Shown here: piece by piece, positions 1 to 10,803 of the stretch
How the letters are laid out: each line of letters begins with the position of its first letter
Position numbering within the stretch: the first letter of the stretch is position 1
Origin: Shinisaurus crocodilurus
Taxonomy: Eukaryota; Chordata; Lepidosauria; Squamata; Shinisauridae
Direction of reading: 5' to 3'
Assembly (NCBI GenBank): GCA_021292165.1
Contig: CM037877.1
Coordinates: 130,442,274-130,506,273, forward strand
DNA length: 64,000 nt
Program-made: the position numbers and the translations under genes
Notes under the pieces: generated by a model
What the model was told of the DNA's origin: nothing
The model's database searches: none
What the model saw: the letters and a program-made list of their open reading frames with translations, nothing else

Positions 1-16
1 GGATCTGGCCCTAGAT

Positions 17-118
17 TAGCCTTCCACAGCCTGGTGCCCTCCAGATTGTCCATTCTGGCTGGGAATGATGGGAATTGTAGTCCAACACATCTGGAGGTCA
101 CCAGGTTGGGGAACACAT
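17..118. mobile_element. hAT-type foldback MITE, old copy
   Basis: The two halves are inverted copies: the left reads through CCTGGTGCCCTCCAGA and the right through TCTGGAGGTCACCAGG with AATTGTAGTCCAACAC in the middle. The same hairpin family recurs at 9,627, 30,471, 31,596, 31,781, 32,078 and 61,291. Flanks share CTAGAT, a partial match to the 8-bp duplication expected of hAT insertions. It has no coding capacity and needs a hAT transposase in trans. Confidence 0.55.
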
Positions 119-229
119 CTAGATAATTTCTATTATCCAGGAAAACCTAAAGCTAAAATGCCACCACACACTTAAGTACCTTGCCTAACAATGGAATATT
201 AGAGCCTGGCTGGAAATGGTGATTCTTTA

Positions 230-830
230 TGCATCACTTCCCACCACAAAAAGCAGTCTTGAAGTGACTTACAGACGCAAATACAGAAATCCATCATTAA
301 TAGTAGAATAAACAAAAATCAATATGTACCATAATCAACACAATAATACAATTAAAAATAATCACAATAAAAACACAGTCTAAAAACAATACAATATGAA
401 AAGTGTTAATCCACAAAGAACAAAATCTTCCTCCACTCACAGCCGAGAATGAACACCACAAAAGCAGCCCACAAAAACTGGGCCATAACTAATGTCCAAA
501 TTCCTGGGAAAATAAGTGCATTTCTGCCTGGCACTGAAACAATGACAATGCTGGCGCCAGACAAAGTTTCTTGGGGAGTGTTCCAAAAACATGGTGCTAT
601 CACAGAAAAGGCCCTGTTCCTGTATGGATACCTCTGAGCTTCTCTCAGAGAGGTACACAGAGAAGGGCCTCAGAAGCCGACCTCAGGGACTGCCTAGGTC
701 CCTGAGGAGGGAGAGGCGGTTCTTGAGGTATTGGGGTCTTGAGCCCTGTAGGGCTTTATAGGTTACAACCAGCACTTTCCTGGAAACAAATTGGCAACCA
801 GTGTAGGCAAGCCAGGACCGAACTTATATG
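230..830 (-). repeat. Probable LINE 3' end (CR1/L2-like), old
   Basis: An A-rich stretch near 300-400 is followed on the minus strand by untranslated-region-like sequence similar in style to that at 9,275-9,530 and 53,437-53,800 (gene-poor, ending in an A-rich tail read on the minus strand). No protein motif supports the clade, so the assignment is weak. Confidence 0.35.
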
Positions 831-929
831 TTTACTTAAATGATGCAATACAGTGGAATTCAGGGAGAGGTTTCATAGGGGGAAAAAACCTCTCTCTTTT
901 AGACAGTGGTGGAAGAATGCCTGGTAGAA

Positions 930-1120
930 ATTAAATGTTTACCACTCCCATTACCCACTCGGTTATTCCACCTCTGCCTGCCTTTATCAGCCAGGATGGG
1001 CAAGGGTCAAGTGCACACATGGTAGGCCTCATTTCTCCAAGAATCTTGCCCAAATCCTTGGATAGATGGGAAAGTATCATAAACAAGACAAGCAGCAGCC
1101 AAAGATGCAATGGTGGCATA
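930..1120 (-). pseudogene. L2-type LINE fragment, ORF2 part
   Basis: The minus-strand translation contains LGKILGEMRPT followed by CALDPCPSWLIKA. This matches the same part of the L2 copy near 35,010-35,100, which encodes an equivalent ILGEVRPTTCVLDPCPSWL segment. The segment lies in the linker upstream of the reverse transcriptase. Only about 60 codons remain and there is no active-site motif, so this is a truncated relic. Confidence 0.55.
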
Positions 1121-1317
1121 AAAGTAAGATCTCTTTGCTGCCATCACAGCCATCAAGTAGGCACTGTCGAAGCTGAGTTCTAGCCAGTACTCAGATTCGT
1201 CACAAGCCTTCTGCCAACATTGCTCCAACCACTTATTGTTCCTGCTGTTTCATCACCACTAGCTCCCCAGAAAGCCAGCTTGGCTCTGCTAAGCAAGAAG
1301 GGATACTCAGGAGCAAT

Positions 1318-1483
1318 CAGGACCGGTGCAAGGCAGTTTGGTGCCCTAGGCAAGATCAGATATTTAGCGCCCCCCCCTTCCCACTTGAGAGCGCTGTATT
1401 TTTTTTCAAGGCGTTTCTGGCGCCCTCTTTAGCCCTGCGCCCTAGGCAGCTGCCTAGTTGGCCTAATGGTAGCATCGGCCCTG
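1318..1483. mobile_element. GC-rich hAT MITE, short deletion derivative
   Basis: It starts CAGGACCGGTGCAAGGCAG and ends with the reverse complement of a CAGGGCCG terminus. A perfect 8-bp target duplication, GGAGCAAT, lies at 1,310-1,317 and 1,484-1,491. The ends match the 660-690 bp elements at 14,210, 54,839 and 62,941, but the GC-rich centre is missing, leaving 166 bp. CAG...CTG ends plus 8-bp duplications identify the hAT superfamily. Confidence 0.88.
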
Positions 1484-1491
1484 GGAGCAAT

Positions 1492-3035
1492 CGTGTCAAC
1501 TGCCCAAGTCAATTGCCCATTCCAGAGGTTTAGAAAATCAGGGTTTCAACACGATTGCCTGCAGGAAAATTCTCAAGAGCCATCAGAAAACCACTTGGAT
1601 CTACTAGGTTCTTGGGGCAGACCATTTGTTCATCTATAGTCTCATTTCGAGAACAATTTAGGTTTCAGTACCTTTTTTATTCCAGTAAAGCAACTCCTGC
1701 TCTACCTGATAGATGGCACTGGAAAGGAAAGACATTCAGACCCTGTATATAAAATGGAAAACTACTGTGAAAACTTGTGTGAATCTGTGGCTTTATTTTG
1801 TGCATTTGGCCTTTGTGGTTTCTTTGAAATGGAGTTCAGGGCATACATATATGGCATAGTTGAGAACAAATTTTGTTTAATTCAGTGTTTCACCTCTGCA
1901 GCAGAGGACACCAGTGGAATCTCCTGGTGCTTTTTTAAGCATGCTCTCCACCGATCCTCAAATGTTTCTCAGAACATTTTTGCTTTGGTTCAACCAATCG
2001 TTACTTTTCTGTTAGACTATCATATATCTGTAAACTGCAATACAAAAACCAGACTCTCTAAAAGGATTGTCCTTTTACGTCACTTTTTTAAAAAAGGGAT
2101 ATCTTACTGGCTATAGAGCCTTTGCTCACATTCAGTCTAAACGATATTAGAAAGAAATACAAGGTTTAGGGTCAAATATGGTAATGGTCTAGGAATAAGG
2201 ATTATTCACAGAAAACATTAACTACAGTACAATGAAACTTACTACAGTAGAATTTTTTGACTGTACATCAAAGCTTGCATTAATGGACAGTTATAAAAAC
2301 CCAGCACTGAAGCCTTAAATAAGATTTGCCAACCTTGTAGGTGCTAAGCTGAATTAGATCAGCCTGCTGGCTTTGAAGGTGCATTAAATTAGAAGGTGGA
2401 GGGTGGGGGCAACATTTGCCTTGGCTTCTACATCCTTTATGAGTTCCAGCTGGACAGCAGAAAAAGGGTGTGGGCTGCAGAGTGGGAGAATTGAAACATG
2501 CACTGAAAGTTTAGTAAAACACATGAAGCAACCTCCACAAAAGGCTTTTACAAGCGTGGGGTTTGATAAAGGGGCAAATAAGAATTCTTTGCATGAGTGC
2601 CAGGAGTTAGGCTTCAAACTCTTCTGGAAAATTACTGCCATCTTGCCCTTCCCAATGGGGCACCCTTGCAGTCTCTCAGCTCTCTCCAACTGCAGTGGAG
2701 CAGAGATGGAAGATGCATTCTCAGGCAATCCAACTGGAACGTTCATCCTCAGGGCTCCCCATACCCCAGTTTCTAGCATTTTCATGTACTTTTGATATTT
2801 CTCACACTTAATGGGTGGGTTCACATGCCATGACAACCCAGCCTGTGAATAAGCTACGCAGGGTGAGTTGTTCATGAAACAACCCATGGTGCAATCCAAC
2901 AGACGATTGGGCTCACCATGGATTGTCCCCGCTCCTTCCCCTTTGGTCCTCCTGCAGGTATCCCAGGGGATTCCGCAGCAGGACCGACTTGTCTGCCCTC
3001 CATGATCACGAGCCCTTTTGTACTCACCGCAGCTT
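1492..3035. other. No gene recognised
   Basis: AT-rich sequence with open frames of up to 171 codons on the minus strand near 2,384-2,899 and 120 codons on the plus strand near 1,754-2,116. Neither shows a recognisable domain. From 2,816 the sequence GGGTTCACATGCC resembles the GGGTTCGCA-type termini seen at 25,689 and 47,943, so the right part may belong to the compound repeat that follows. Confidence 0.4.
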
Positions 3036-3039
3036 CCCC

Positions 3040-4955
3040 CCCTTCCCCCTTTTTTTCAGAGATCGCTTTTTGCGATCTCTGATTTGACAGCTAGTGACAG
3101 ACCCTTCAAAGTGCCCAAGAGGAGGGGCTGTCACAGGTCCATCACTGCTTCTAAAAAAAAATAATTAGCATGAGAAATTTGCACAAATGTTTTTGAACAT
3201 GTTTTTTAATTAATTTTTTAGTTGGACTTGTGCAAGTGCACACTTGCACGGGTCCAAAATGGCAAGTCTTACCTGGGCAATGTCCTGGGGGGTATCTGCT
3301 AGGGGTACCACAATGGGCATTGACCCAGAGAGGCCGCAAAGAGCTTTATTTTTCACTTTGCTTTCTCTGTCAAAAGGCGAGCTGTCAAGAGAAACTGAAG
3401 CTGCAAGTGATCTTTGCTCACAAAAGGAGGTGGCCAGTAGATCAGCCCCTTTGCAGTGAGATCCTCCAGGGTTTTGTTTTTTTGGGGAGGGACCTGACTC
3501 TTGGCAGGTTCCTGCATTTTCCCACCCTTTCCCAAGATTCTAGGTGCTCAGGAAAGTGGGAAAGTATAAGCCACCCATTTTGCGGGAGCATGGAGCTTTG
3601 ACAGCTGTCAAAACTTCCAGTTCCTTTTAAAAGGTTTTTTGTGACAGGGCTACCCATGGTGTTTTGACAGGGACATATGCATTCATTGCCCTGCTAAAAA
3701 AACCCTTTTAAGGGCCCCCCAGAGTTTTGACAGCTAGCTAACTGTCAAAACTCCTTTTCCCCAGAAAAAGGGGGTGGGATGCACTTTTGCACTTTCCCAA
3801 GCAGCTAGAGTTTGGGGGGAAAGTGCAAAATATGCATCACCCAGAGGGCAGTCAGGACTAAAAAGAAAAGGATGTGGATCTTGTTGTGAAGGGAGTATAA
3901 AACTCACCACCCCCTTTTGGCAAGCAAAGATCATTCGCGCCTTTTCTTTCCCTTGACAGCTTGCCTTTTGACAGCTGTCAAGATAAAGGAAAGGAAAGAA
4001 AACTCCTATTTGAAGCCTCTTTGGGGCAATGTCCAGGACCCCCCCCCCCAAGACATTGACCCAGTGGAGGCTTCAAATTTCCACACTTGTAAGTGTGGCT
4101 ATTTTTTTAAAAAAAAAATAGAACAAACTATTAAAAAATAGTTTGCCACCCATTGACAGTCCCTCCAATGTGCTGCTTGGGCACTTTGAAGGGGCTGTCA
4201 AAACAGGGATCGCAAAAGCCTGCTGTCACCATGGCTTTTTTCCCTTCCCCCCCTTTTGTTCTGGAGATCGTGAAAGCCAGCTTGACAGCTGCCATTTGTA
4301 ATCCCCATTTTGATTGACAGCCCCTTCAAAGTGCCTGAGTGGCACTTTGGAGGGGCTGTCAGAACCTTAAAAAAAAAAAAAAAGCTTTCATGCAAATATT
4401 TTGCATGAATAAGTGCTTTAATTTTAATTGTATTTTTTTTTAGGCACAGTAGCGCAACTGCGGGGATTTGAAGCCTCAGCTGGGGCAATATCCTGGGGGG
4501 TGCCTGCTGCCACAGTGCAGCAGGTACCAACCATGGACATTGCCCAGAAGAGGCTCCAAATTGCCTTCCCCGCTCCTTTGGTTTCTCTTAACAGCTGTCA
4601 AAAGGTGAGCTGTCAAGAGAAACCAAAGCCATGAGGGATCTTTGTATGCAAAAAGGGGATGTTCTCGGATTTATACCCCCTTTGTGGCAAGATCCTCATT
4701 CCCCCCACTTCCCAGATAGTCCACATTCTGTTGCACATTTTGCACTTTCCCCCAAGCCTCTAGGTGCCTGGGAAGGTGCAAAAGTGCAAACCCCCCCCCC
4801 TTTTCTAAGGAAAAGGAGTTTTGATAGATAGCTAAAAAGGCCCAAATAAATAAATGCACTTTTTTGCTCTATATATTTGCGCAATTTTTTTTTTAATGGG
4901 TCTGACAGCTGCTCCAAGGTGCCGCTTGGGCACTTTGAAGTGGCTGTCAAAACAA
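3040..4955. repeat. Compound inverted-repeat block, three copies of one module
   Basis: A module of about 350-400 bp occurs three times: direct at about 3,265-3,560, inverted at about 3,765-4,090, and direct at about 4,470-4,795. Each copy has, in order, a GGGGCAATRTCCTGG-like block, GACATTGCCC, a TGACAGCTGTCAA hairpin, CAAGATCC and a GCACTTTCCC segment. Between copies lie short palindromes of the form CTTCAAAGTGCC...GGCACTTTGAAG flanked by GCTGTCA. No transposase is present. The structure suggests a foldback DNA transposon or a pile-up of several copies. The superfamily is not clear. Confidence 0.6.
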
Positions 4956-4964
4956 GCAAAGCTC

Positions 4965-5490
4965 AAAGCACAGTTCAGCACTCATATACAAAACACAGTC
5001 CAGAAGCAGAGTCAAGCAGGAGTCCAAGGGTCAATAGCAAAGAGGGTCAATCACAAGGCAAGGTCCAGAAAACAAGGCACTGAAGCTGAAAGAACAATGT
5101 TGTTCCAGCACTGGCTAGGCTAAAACTGAAGGCTTATATAGCCAGAGCTTCCTAAGCATCTCCCAGGGCTCTGCTGCAGTACATTACAGTTCCTCTGGCA
5201 AAAGTCCTACTCAGGAAGAGGGCCTTGCTCCTGAGTTGTCCTCCTTTGCAACTGAGCACTTCTTCTCAAAGGATCCCTATTGGCCTGTTCCTTGAGATGA
5301 CAATGCTCTCAGGGGCTAGGTGGTCACCCAGCCTCTACCTTCCCTCCTCCTGTGGGGGCGGACTAGCGGTGATCTCCCCTGAAGACCCAGGCTCCCCCAG
5401 ATCTCCTGACATGGGTGGCTCCTTGGCGTTGTCTGTTTCTGAGAGCTCCAGCTCCTCCTCAGAGGAGGATCCCTGAGGGGGCATGACACA
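4965..5490 (-). mobile_element. LTR-like segment with TATA box, probable solo LTR or LTR fragment
   Basis: Read on the minus strand it begins TGTGTCATGCCCCCTCAGG and shows a short acidic reading frame (SSSEEELELSE) ending at a stop. A TATA-like CTATATAAGCC lies at about 5,132-5,142. The layout fits a U3 region that overlaps the 3' end of a retroelement gene, followed by R/U5. The second LTR and target duplication were not found, so ends are approximate. Confidence 0.42.
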
Positions 5491-5560
5491 TGGGGACTGG
5501 ATAGGCTGATTCAAGAATGTTTGCCAGCTGGTATTTCTGCATGTGTTTATACTTTTAATA

Positions 5561-5824
5561 CAGTAATACCTTGGATTGCAAGTAACTTGGTCTGAGAGCG
5601 TTTTGCAAGACAAGCAATTTTTTAAATTTTTTTTTACTTGATAAACGAGCAAGGTCTTGCAAGACAAGTAGTCGTAGGGATGTAACCGCTCGCCTCGAGC
5701 GGGCGTAGCGGGCCAAAATCGGCTCCACTCACGCACCTGCCAGAGACTCACTTTGATATAAGAGTGTTTTGGATTACAAGCACGGTTCCGGAACGAATTA
5801 TGCTTGCAATCCAAGTTATTACTG
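5561..5824 (-). mobile_element. Tigger/pogo-like MITE, subfamily B
   Basis: Terminal inverted repeats CAGTAATACCTTGGATTGCA and its complement (CAATCCAAGTTATTACTG) are flanked by TA at 5,559-5,560 and 5,825-5,826, the Tc1/mariner target. Next to the right terminus is CGGTTCCGGAACGAATTATG, typical of Tigger-like ends. The centre carries CTCGAGCGGGCGTAGCGGG, shared with the copy at 22,049 but not with those at 18,546, 20,444 and 47,614. It is non-coding and non-autonomous. Confidence 0.85.
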
Positions 5825-5826
5825 TA

Positions 5827-6690
5827 TTAGATATGCATGTAGTCATTATATTATGTAGGATCCAAAAAAGACTTGTGGGTGGGTTCACTACCCATCAATG
5901 GTATTTTAAAAATGACACTGGCCTACCTCACAAGATTCTTGTATACGTTGTGGAGATTGTATCATTTATTTATTTATTTACAATATTTATAAGCTGCCCT
6001 ATAACAAAGTTAATAATTGTTTGATTTTTTTTAAAAAAAGAAAAGAAAAAAAGTTTTCAATCTGGACCCCCAGGAGGAGAACTACGTAAAAGTGTAGTAC
6101 GTATATGGTAAGATAGTGATGGAGAGAGAAGGGGGCTTAGCTTCCCAGATTCTTTGGGAACCTATCTGTGTGAACCTATAACTGATAGTGGGGCCACTGA
6201 TATTTGCCATAGGTAATTGTTTAGCACCCAGAGCTGTTCCAATATACATCTGTGTTCATTTGGAGGGAAGAGCATGTATTGTCTGGATTCATATCAAAGC
6301 TGTAATATATTGACATGCTGCACAGGTTTGCTGTAAGGTCTTGTAAGATAATATCTGGTAGGTGATACCAAAATGGGTCAGAGGGAGGCAAGGGCAGGAC
6401 TGTAAGCTTCCCAGAGTCTGGGGTGGGGTGCTTCTGTTTCATGTAGACCATAGTTCAGTCTCACACAGCCATCTCAATGCATGGCTATGGCCATTTACAA
6501 GCTCAGTTCATTGACATTACATTACATGTAAATAAGCCTATAAGCAATTTAGGAAGATTCAATGAATCCCAATGCATTCATATGGCCAATTTGGAAAATC
6601 AGTTGACTGATGCAGTAAACATCCAAGCCTTTAGATCATTTAGGAAGAACAAAACTCTCTCAATATATTTTTATGGTCATCTGCAATGGC
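5827..6690. other. No gene recognised
   Basis: AT-rich sequence. The segment near 5,965-6,060 (TTATTTATTTATTTACAATA then TTATAAGCTGCCC) looks like a LINE/SINE 3' tail on the minus strand. Nothing else is assignable. Confidence 0.4.
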
Positions 6691-6692
6691 CA

Positions 6693-6724
<32 letters not shown>

Positions 6725-6728
6725 GTTC
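6691..6728. repeat. (TCTG)n microsatellite
   Basis: Tandem TCTG units with a few TCTA variants directly upstream of the CR1 fragment. Confidence 0.9.
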
Positions 6729-6739
6729 TGTTTCCTGAC

Positions 6740-7848
6740 TCCTAGCTGAGCAGAGCAGAGGAAGCTGCACTAGCTGGTTTAGGGGCTATACAGGCAAGCA
6801 AGCTCCCAGAGAGCGAGCAATCAGAGCGAGCAAACAGGGAGAGCTAACAGGAGTTTGGCAGCGGAGTTCGGCAGGGGAAGTCAAGGGGGAGGTCCCCAAC
6901 AACTTTTATTCTACATATTTTTTCTTGTAACACACACTGATATACCAGTGGGACTCTGTTGTTAACCTTTTGGGAAGACAGGACAAAGCACAGCCCATTC
7001 CAATACAATCAGAAAGGTAGAAACAAAATGGGAATAGAGAACTATGGACGGAAAAGACTCTCCAGTGGTGGTGACCTGCAATGTGTGTGCAATGTTTGTT
7101 TTCCTGCCTGAGAACAACATGGCCTAAACATGCAACAAGTGCAAGCTGGTCACGCTGTTGGAAGAAAAAGTGATAGGACTGGAGCGACAAGTGTCAACCC
7201 TCAAGGGAATAAGAGAAGACAAAGAGTTCATAGACAGAATGGTGGAACTACAACAGCGAAGTGAAGTACAGGAGGCAGAAGAGCAACAGCAAGCTGAGGC
7301 AGAAGAGGAGAATGCTCAGGTGAGGAACAATGAAGTAGAGGGAACTCCCTGGAAAAGGGTGAATGTTAGGAGCCGAAGAACTAGAAGACATTCTGCACCA
7401 GTGGAGGCAGTGGAAGAGGAAAAGAAAGGGAAAGGAAAATACTCTGGGTGAACTGGCTATGAAGGTGGTGCCAACGTGAGAGATTTGGATTCTGGGACCA
7501 CCACGGGCTACACTTCCTGCAAGACGGACTTCTGGCAAGGGGATGGGTTGCACTTGCACCTCACAAGGACTGGGAAGAATGTGTTTGGCCACAGCAGTGA
7601 GGAACTTCATCAGGAGGGCTTTAAACTGAATCCTACAGGGGAAGGAGATGTAAACTTGGGGGGTAACAATGGATGAAGGCTTATGCACCACAACGGAGAG
7701 AACAGCTCTAATAGTGCCCAATGATAGTCTTCCAAAAAATGTAGGAAGAAAGCCAGAGTGTAAAGCACGTGGTCTTCGATGTCTCTATACTAATGCCCAG
7801 AGTATGGGAAACAAGCAGGACGAACTTGAACTCTTAATACAGCTATGG
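6740..7848 (+). pseudogene. CR1 LINE, 5' part: ORF1 and start of ORF2
   Basis: ORF1 of CR1 elements encodes a nucleic-acid-binding Cys-rich region followed by an SGNH-type esterase. Visible here are a CNVC...CNKC cysteine pair region near 7,080-7,140, a heptad-rich coiled coil (LEEKVIGLERQVSTLKGI) from 7,158, and the esterase end with DGLHL near 7,543. ORF2 starts at about 7,780 with LYTNAQSMGNKQDELE, the usual N-terminus of CR1 endonuclease, and breaks off near 7,846. ORF1 is interrupted by an in-frame TAA at 7,125-7,127 and further stops. The 5' untranslated region probably begins after the TCTG repeat; that start is approximate. Reverse transcriptase and 3' tail are absent. Confidence 0.75.
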
Positions 7849-7849
7849 T

Positions 7850-9270
7850 GTTGTTTCTTATTCAGGGTCTTGCACATTTAGCATGCAGGTTGCCAATCCA
7901 ACCCAATGCACTGCAGTCCCTATTCAGATGGGCATCATTTTTGTGTTTCTCCATTTGTGGATGGTCCCTAAAAATTCTGTATGAGAAAGCAACCGAACAG
8001 TGATCATTTTGGGTTTAATGCATTCTTATGACTATTCTCAAGAAACCGAAAATGTATGGGAATCGCCACTCTCCATCAGTGCTCAACATTTGGTGAAAAT
8101 GTGTCTTCACATCAGCTGGGGATAAGCTGTCAGTGAGGTAAGAGGCCTTTCCTCGGGGCCTGCTTGAGAGAAGCAAAATTTTATAGAGCTGGTTGACAGG
8201 CGACATAAGATACAGAGACATTCCTTTAGCTGCAAAACTGTAGGTGCCTGCAAAAGAATTTCATGCTGCATCTGTAATTTAGTTGAACCTGAGAATTGTT
8301 CTGGCCTGATTAATATGTCATTTTAGCTCTCTGGGCTGATATTGCTGGTTCAAGAATGTCAGCAAGCATGCTTCCAGACAGAGGATTCCTAGAGCTATGA
8401 ATAAAAAAGCCTTGTGCAGCTGTTCCTTCTTTTCTTCCTCAATTTATCTTTTCTGGTAAGAAAAAAGATGGAAGAAGTGGTAGGAAAACACAAGAGGGCT
8501 ACAAAAAGATGGTGTCTGGACCCCCCACCCACCCCCCACACACTTCTGTGAATGAGGTAGTGCAATTGCACAATGAAAGCCTCGTTTGGAAGCACCCCAA
8601 GATTCCCTCACGTGTAAACCAACAGGCACCAAGCAACCAAGTGTCACTCTTGAGATGGGAGCTGTATTTACCCTTCACTCTGGCTTCAAAATTCAATTTG
8701 CTTACTCCACAGTTGATCCTTTGAGCTCAATGGCACAACAAATAATATTTTAATTGAGGATTGCAGCTTCAGCCTTGCCAAAGTTTGCAAAGATAGTAAA
8801 CAAAGCTCAAAAGAAACACCCAGTTGATAAGATGTGATTAACATCCAGTTTTCAATGAAGGGATCAGATCTCAGTACTGTGGCAGTTACCTAATATTTTA
8901 AATTTCCTGTCTAAGAAAAGATTGGCAAGAAAGGTTAAGTTAAGTCAGCTATACTGAATGCTAGTGGGGGACCAGATGGCTCTATTAACTGGTCACTCAG
9001 CTATGGGGGATTTTAAGAAGCAAATTTTTGTAAAGCAATAGGAATGTGTTTTGCTGATGTTAAACAAGCTCTAGAGTCACACAACGGGTTTCCCCCCCTC
9101 ACATGGTTAGATGTGTAGAAATTCAAGCTCATATATTACCGGTAACTGTTACTGGTTATTTCACACTGAGAAGTACGTCATACAGCAGTTGCCATTTATC
9201 TCTGCTGTTTTTACATGTGTTTTATCAAGCATGACAAACACAGCAATCCTTCAGTTCCATAAGACTGGTG
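7850..9270. other. No gene recognised; one repeat fragment inside
   Basis: Unique-looking AT-rich sequence apart from the repeat described at 8,400-8,600. No coding signature. Confidence 0.4.
8400..8600. repeat. Unclassified interspersed repeat (copy also at 13,731)
   Basis: GCAGCTGTTCCTTCTTTTC, then GTAAGAAAAAAGATGGAAGA, GTGGTAGGAAAACA and TGTCTGGACC recur in the same order at about 13,770-13,890. This copy ends with TTTGGAAGCACCC and the other begins with GGGTGCTTCCAGA. This suggests a family with GGGTGCTTCC terminal inverted repeats of which each copy keeps one clear end. Confidence 0.5.
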
Positions 9271-9274
9271 TTAT

Positions 9275-9530
9275 TATATTTATTTATTATTTATTATTTA
9301 CATTTATTTATCGCCCATCTGGCCGGCAAACCGGCCACCCTGGGTGATGTACACAAGATAAAAACAGGATAAAGTACATTTAAAACAGTATAAAATTTTA
9401 AAATCTTAGCCCACCCCATATTCCCGCCTGAACAGCCAAGTTTTTAGTGAGCGGCGGAAGCTCAGCAGAGAGGGGGCATGGCAGAGGTCACTCGAGTCGG
9501 GAGAGAGTTCCACAGTCAGGAACTCCCAGG
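9275..9530 (-). repeat. LINE 3' end (CR1/L2-like)
   Basis: The minus strand ends in TTTATTTATT-type repeats (9,278-9,310) preceded by the common reptilian LINE tail near ATCGCCCATCTGGCCGGC. The upstream part, GAACAGCCAAGTTTTTAGTG and GTTCCACAGTCAGG, is LINE 3' UTR-like. There is no coding part. Confidence 0.4.
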
Positions 9531-9626
9531 TAAGTGAGCATATATTTGCAGCCTCAGACTTCCTTGTTGCTCCTTCCCTGCTGTCTGTGGTAACTGTCTA
9601 GTGGAGAGATAAAGGTCCTTCTAGAA

Positions 9627-9740
9627 TAGCCTTCCTTAACTTTGGTGCCCTCCAGATGGCTTGGACTACAATTTCCATCATCCCCAGCTAGCATGTGAAT
9701 AGTCCAACCTATCTGGAGGGTACCAGATGGGGAAATGCTG
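9627..9740. mobile_element. hAT-type foldback MITE
   Basis: The hairpin arms are TAGCCTTCCTTAACTTTGGTG and its diverged complement. A perfect 8-bp duplication TTCTAGAA flanks it at 9,619-9,626 and 9,741-9,748. Same subfamily as 17-118 and 30,471-30,613. Confidence 0.82.
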
Positions 9741-9887
9741 TTCTAGAAGGTGGTAAGGGACATCGTTTCTTTCCATTGTTGTGATTGAAGAGGCATATAG
9801 ATCTTTTTCTTTTCCCCGTTTATATTGCTAACTTCCTAGCAGATAGCAAAATTGCTTTATTGCTTCAAATGCAGTATGCCTGCGTCA

Positions 9888-10056
9888 TAGATGGGCAACT
9901 TGTGACCCTCAAGATGTTTTGGCCTACAGTGCGTATCGTCCCTCACCATTGGCTGCAGTCATATGCTCACTTACCTGGCTGTGTTGGCTACAGCTGGTGG
10001 GAGTTGTAGCCCTCACTCCAGATGTTTTGGCCTACAAATTGCCCTCCTCTAACCTA
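9888..10056. mobile_element. Rearranged hAT-type foldback MITE
   Basis: It starts GATGGGCAACTTGTGACCCT and contains AGATGTTTTGGCCTACA twice in direct orientation (about 9,912 and 10,021) where a normal hairpin would carry the second one inverted. An internal GTGGGAGTTGTAGCCCTCAC remains in the usual place. Likely a relic altered by internal recombination. Confidence 0.45.
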
Positions 10057-10329
10057 TGTACATCCCGGTGCTATGAAATTTCATCCCATTTTGTCCAGTG
10101 TCCGAGGTTATTAGAACATCCTGCATAATTTCCCAAGCCACACTGGTATTGTCCAGGTTTTCCAGCTCAGTGTTGTCAGCACATTTCCATCCATTTGTAT
10201 TTCCACTTCTCAGAACATTAGCAAAAATACTGATCTGAAAGGATCCCAAGTCTGATCCTTAAGGGGTTCCACTAGTTTCCCAGCTCTAAAGTCTGCTGCT
10301 CATCATCTATCTTCCTTCATATCTTACTA

Positions 10330-10665
10330 GCTTTTTTTACCCGGCGTTGCACGGGTCGTCATTTTCCTATAGGCACTATTTGTTCGAAATTCCTTAAAGT
10401 TGCTGATCGCTGTTTTGAATCGCTCCATAGGAAAGGTCCCCCGGGACTACATAATGGAATCCCAGCTCCCCTGGGAATCCCAGCTCCCCCGGGACTGCAC
10501 AATGAAATCCCTGCTCCCCCAGGACTACACAGTGAAATCAAACATTCAGCATGAGGCAGCTTCCTATGTTTCTGTGTTCCTATGGCAGCGCCATGAGGCA
10601 CTCCGCATGCAGCCTCCCCAGCACTTCTTGGAACACGGCACCACATAGTCCTAGCCCTCCTTCTA
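10330..10665. repeat. Short minisatellite and hairpin segment
   Basis: A CCCGGCGTTGCACGGG hairpin lies at about 10,341-10,356. At 10,437-10,540 there are about four imperfect units of 18-30 bp built on CCCCCGGGACTACACAATGAAATCC. A tRNA-SINE tail (GAGGCAGCTTCCTATGTTTC) follows near 10,553-10,585. No gene. Confidence 0.5.
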
Positions 10666-10668
10666 GTG

Positions 10669-10803
10669 CAGTGTTCTCCAACCTTGGGTCCCCAGGTGTT
10701 TGGGGCCTACAACTCCCAGCATGCCCCAGCCAGCTACGCTGGCTGGGGCATGCTGGGAGTTGTAGGCCCCAAACACCTGGGGACCCAAGGTTGGAGAACA
10801 CTA
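10669..10803. mobile_element. hAT-type foldback MITE, near-perfect palindrome
   Basis: The arms (CAGTGTTCTCCAACCTTGGG / CCCAAGGTTGGAGAACACTA) extend almost to the centre, where CAGCCAGCTACGCTGGCTG closes the hairpin. The family is the same as at 33,475 and 61,345. I could not see a convincing 8-bp duplication here. Confidence 0.75.

Noticed and set aside
1754..2116. 120-codon plus-strand open frame
   Set aside because: Cys- and Phe-rich low-information sequence without domain; AT-rich region and no supporting context.
2384..2899. 171-codon minus-strand open frame
   Set aside because: No recognisable domain, overlapping plus-strand frame of similar length, no splice or start context that decides for it.
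10341..10356. CCCGGCGTTGCACGGG hairpin as a Helitron 3' end
   Set aside because: No TC 5' end or CTRR 3' end at the right spacing was found.
10437..10540. CRISPR-like repeat-spacer pattern
   Set aside because: Units are contiguous, variable in length (18-30 bp) and without unique spacers; the genome is a vertebrate one.
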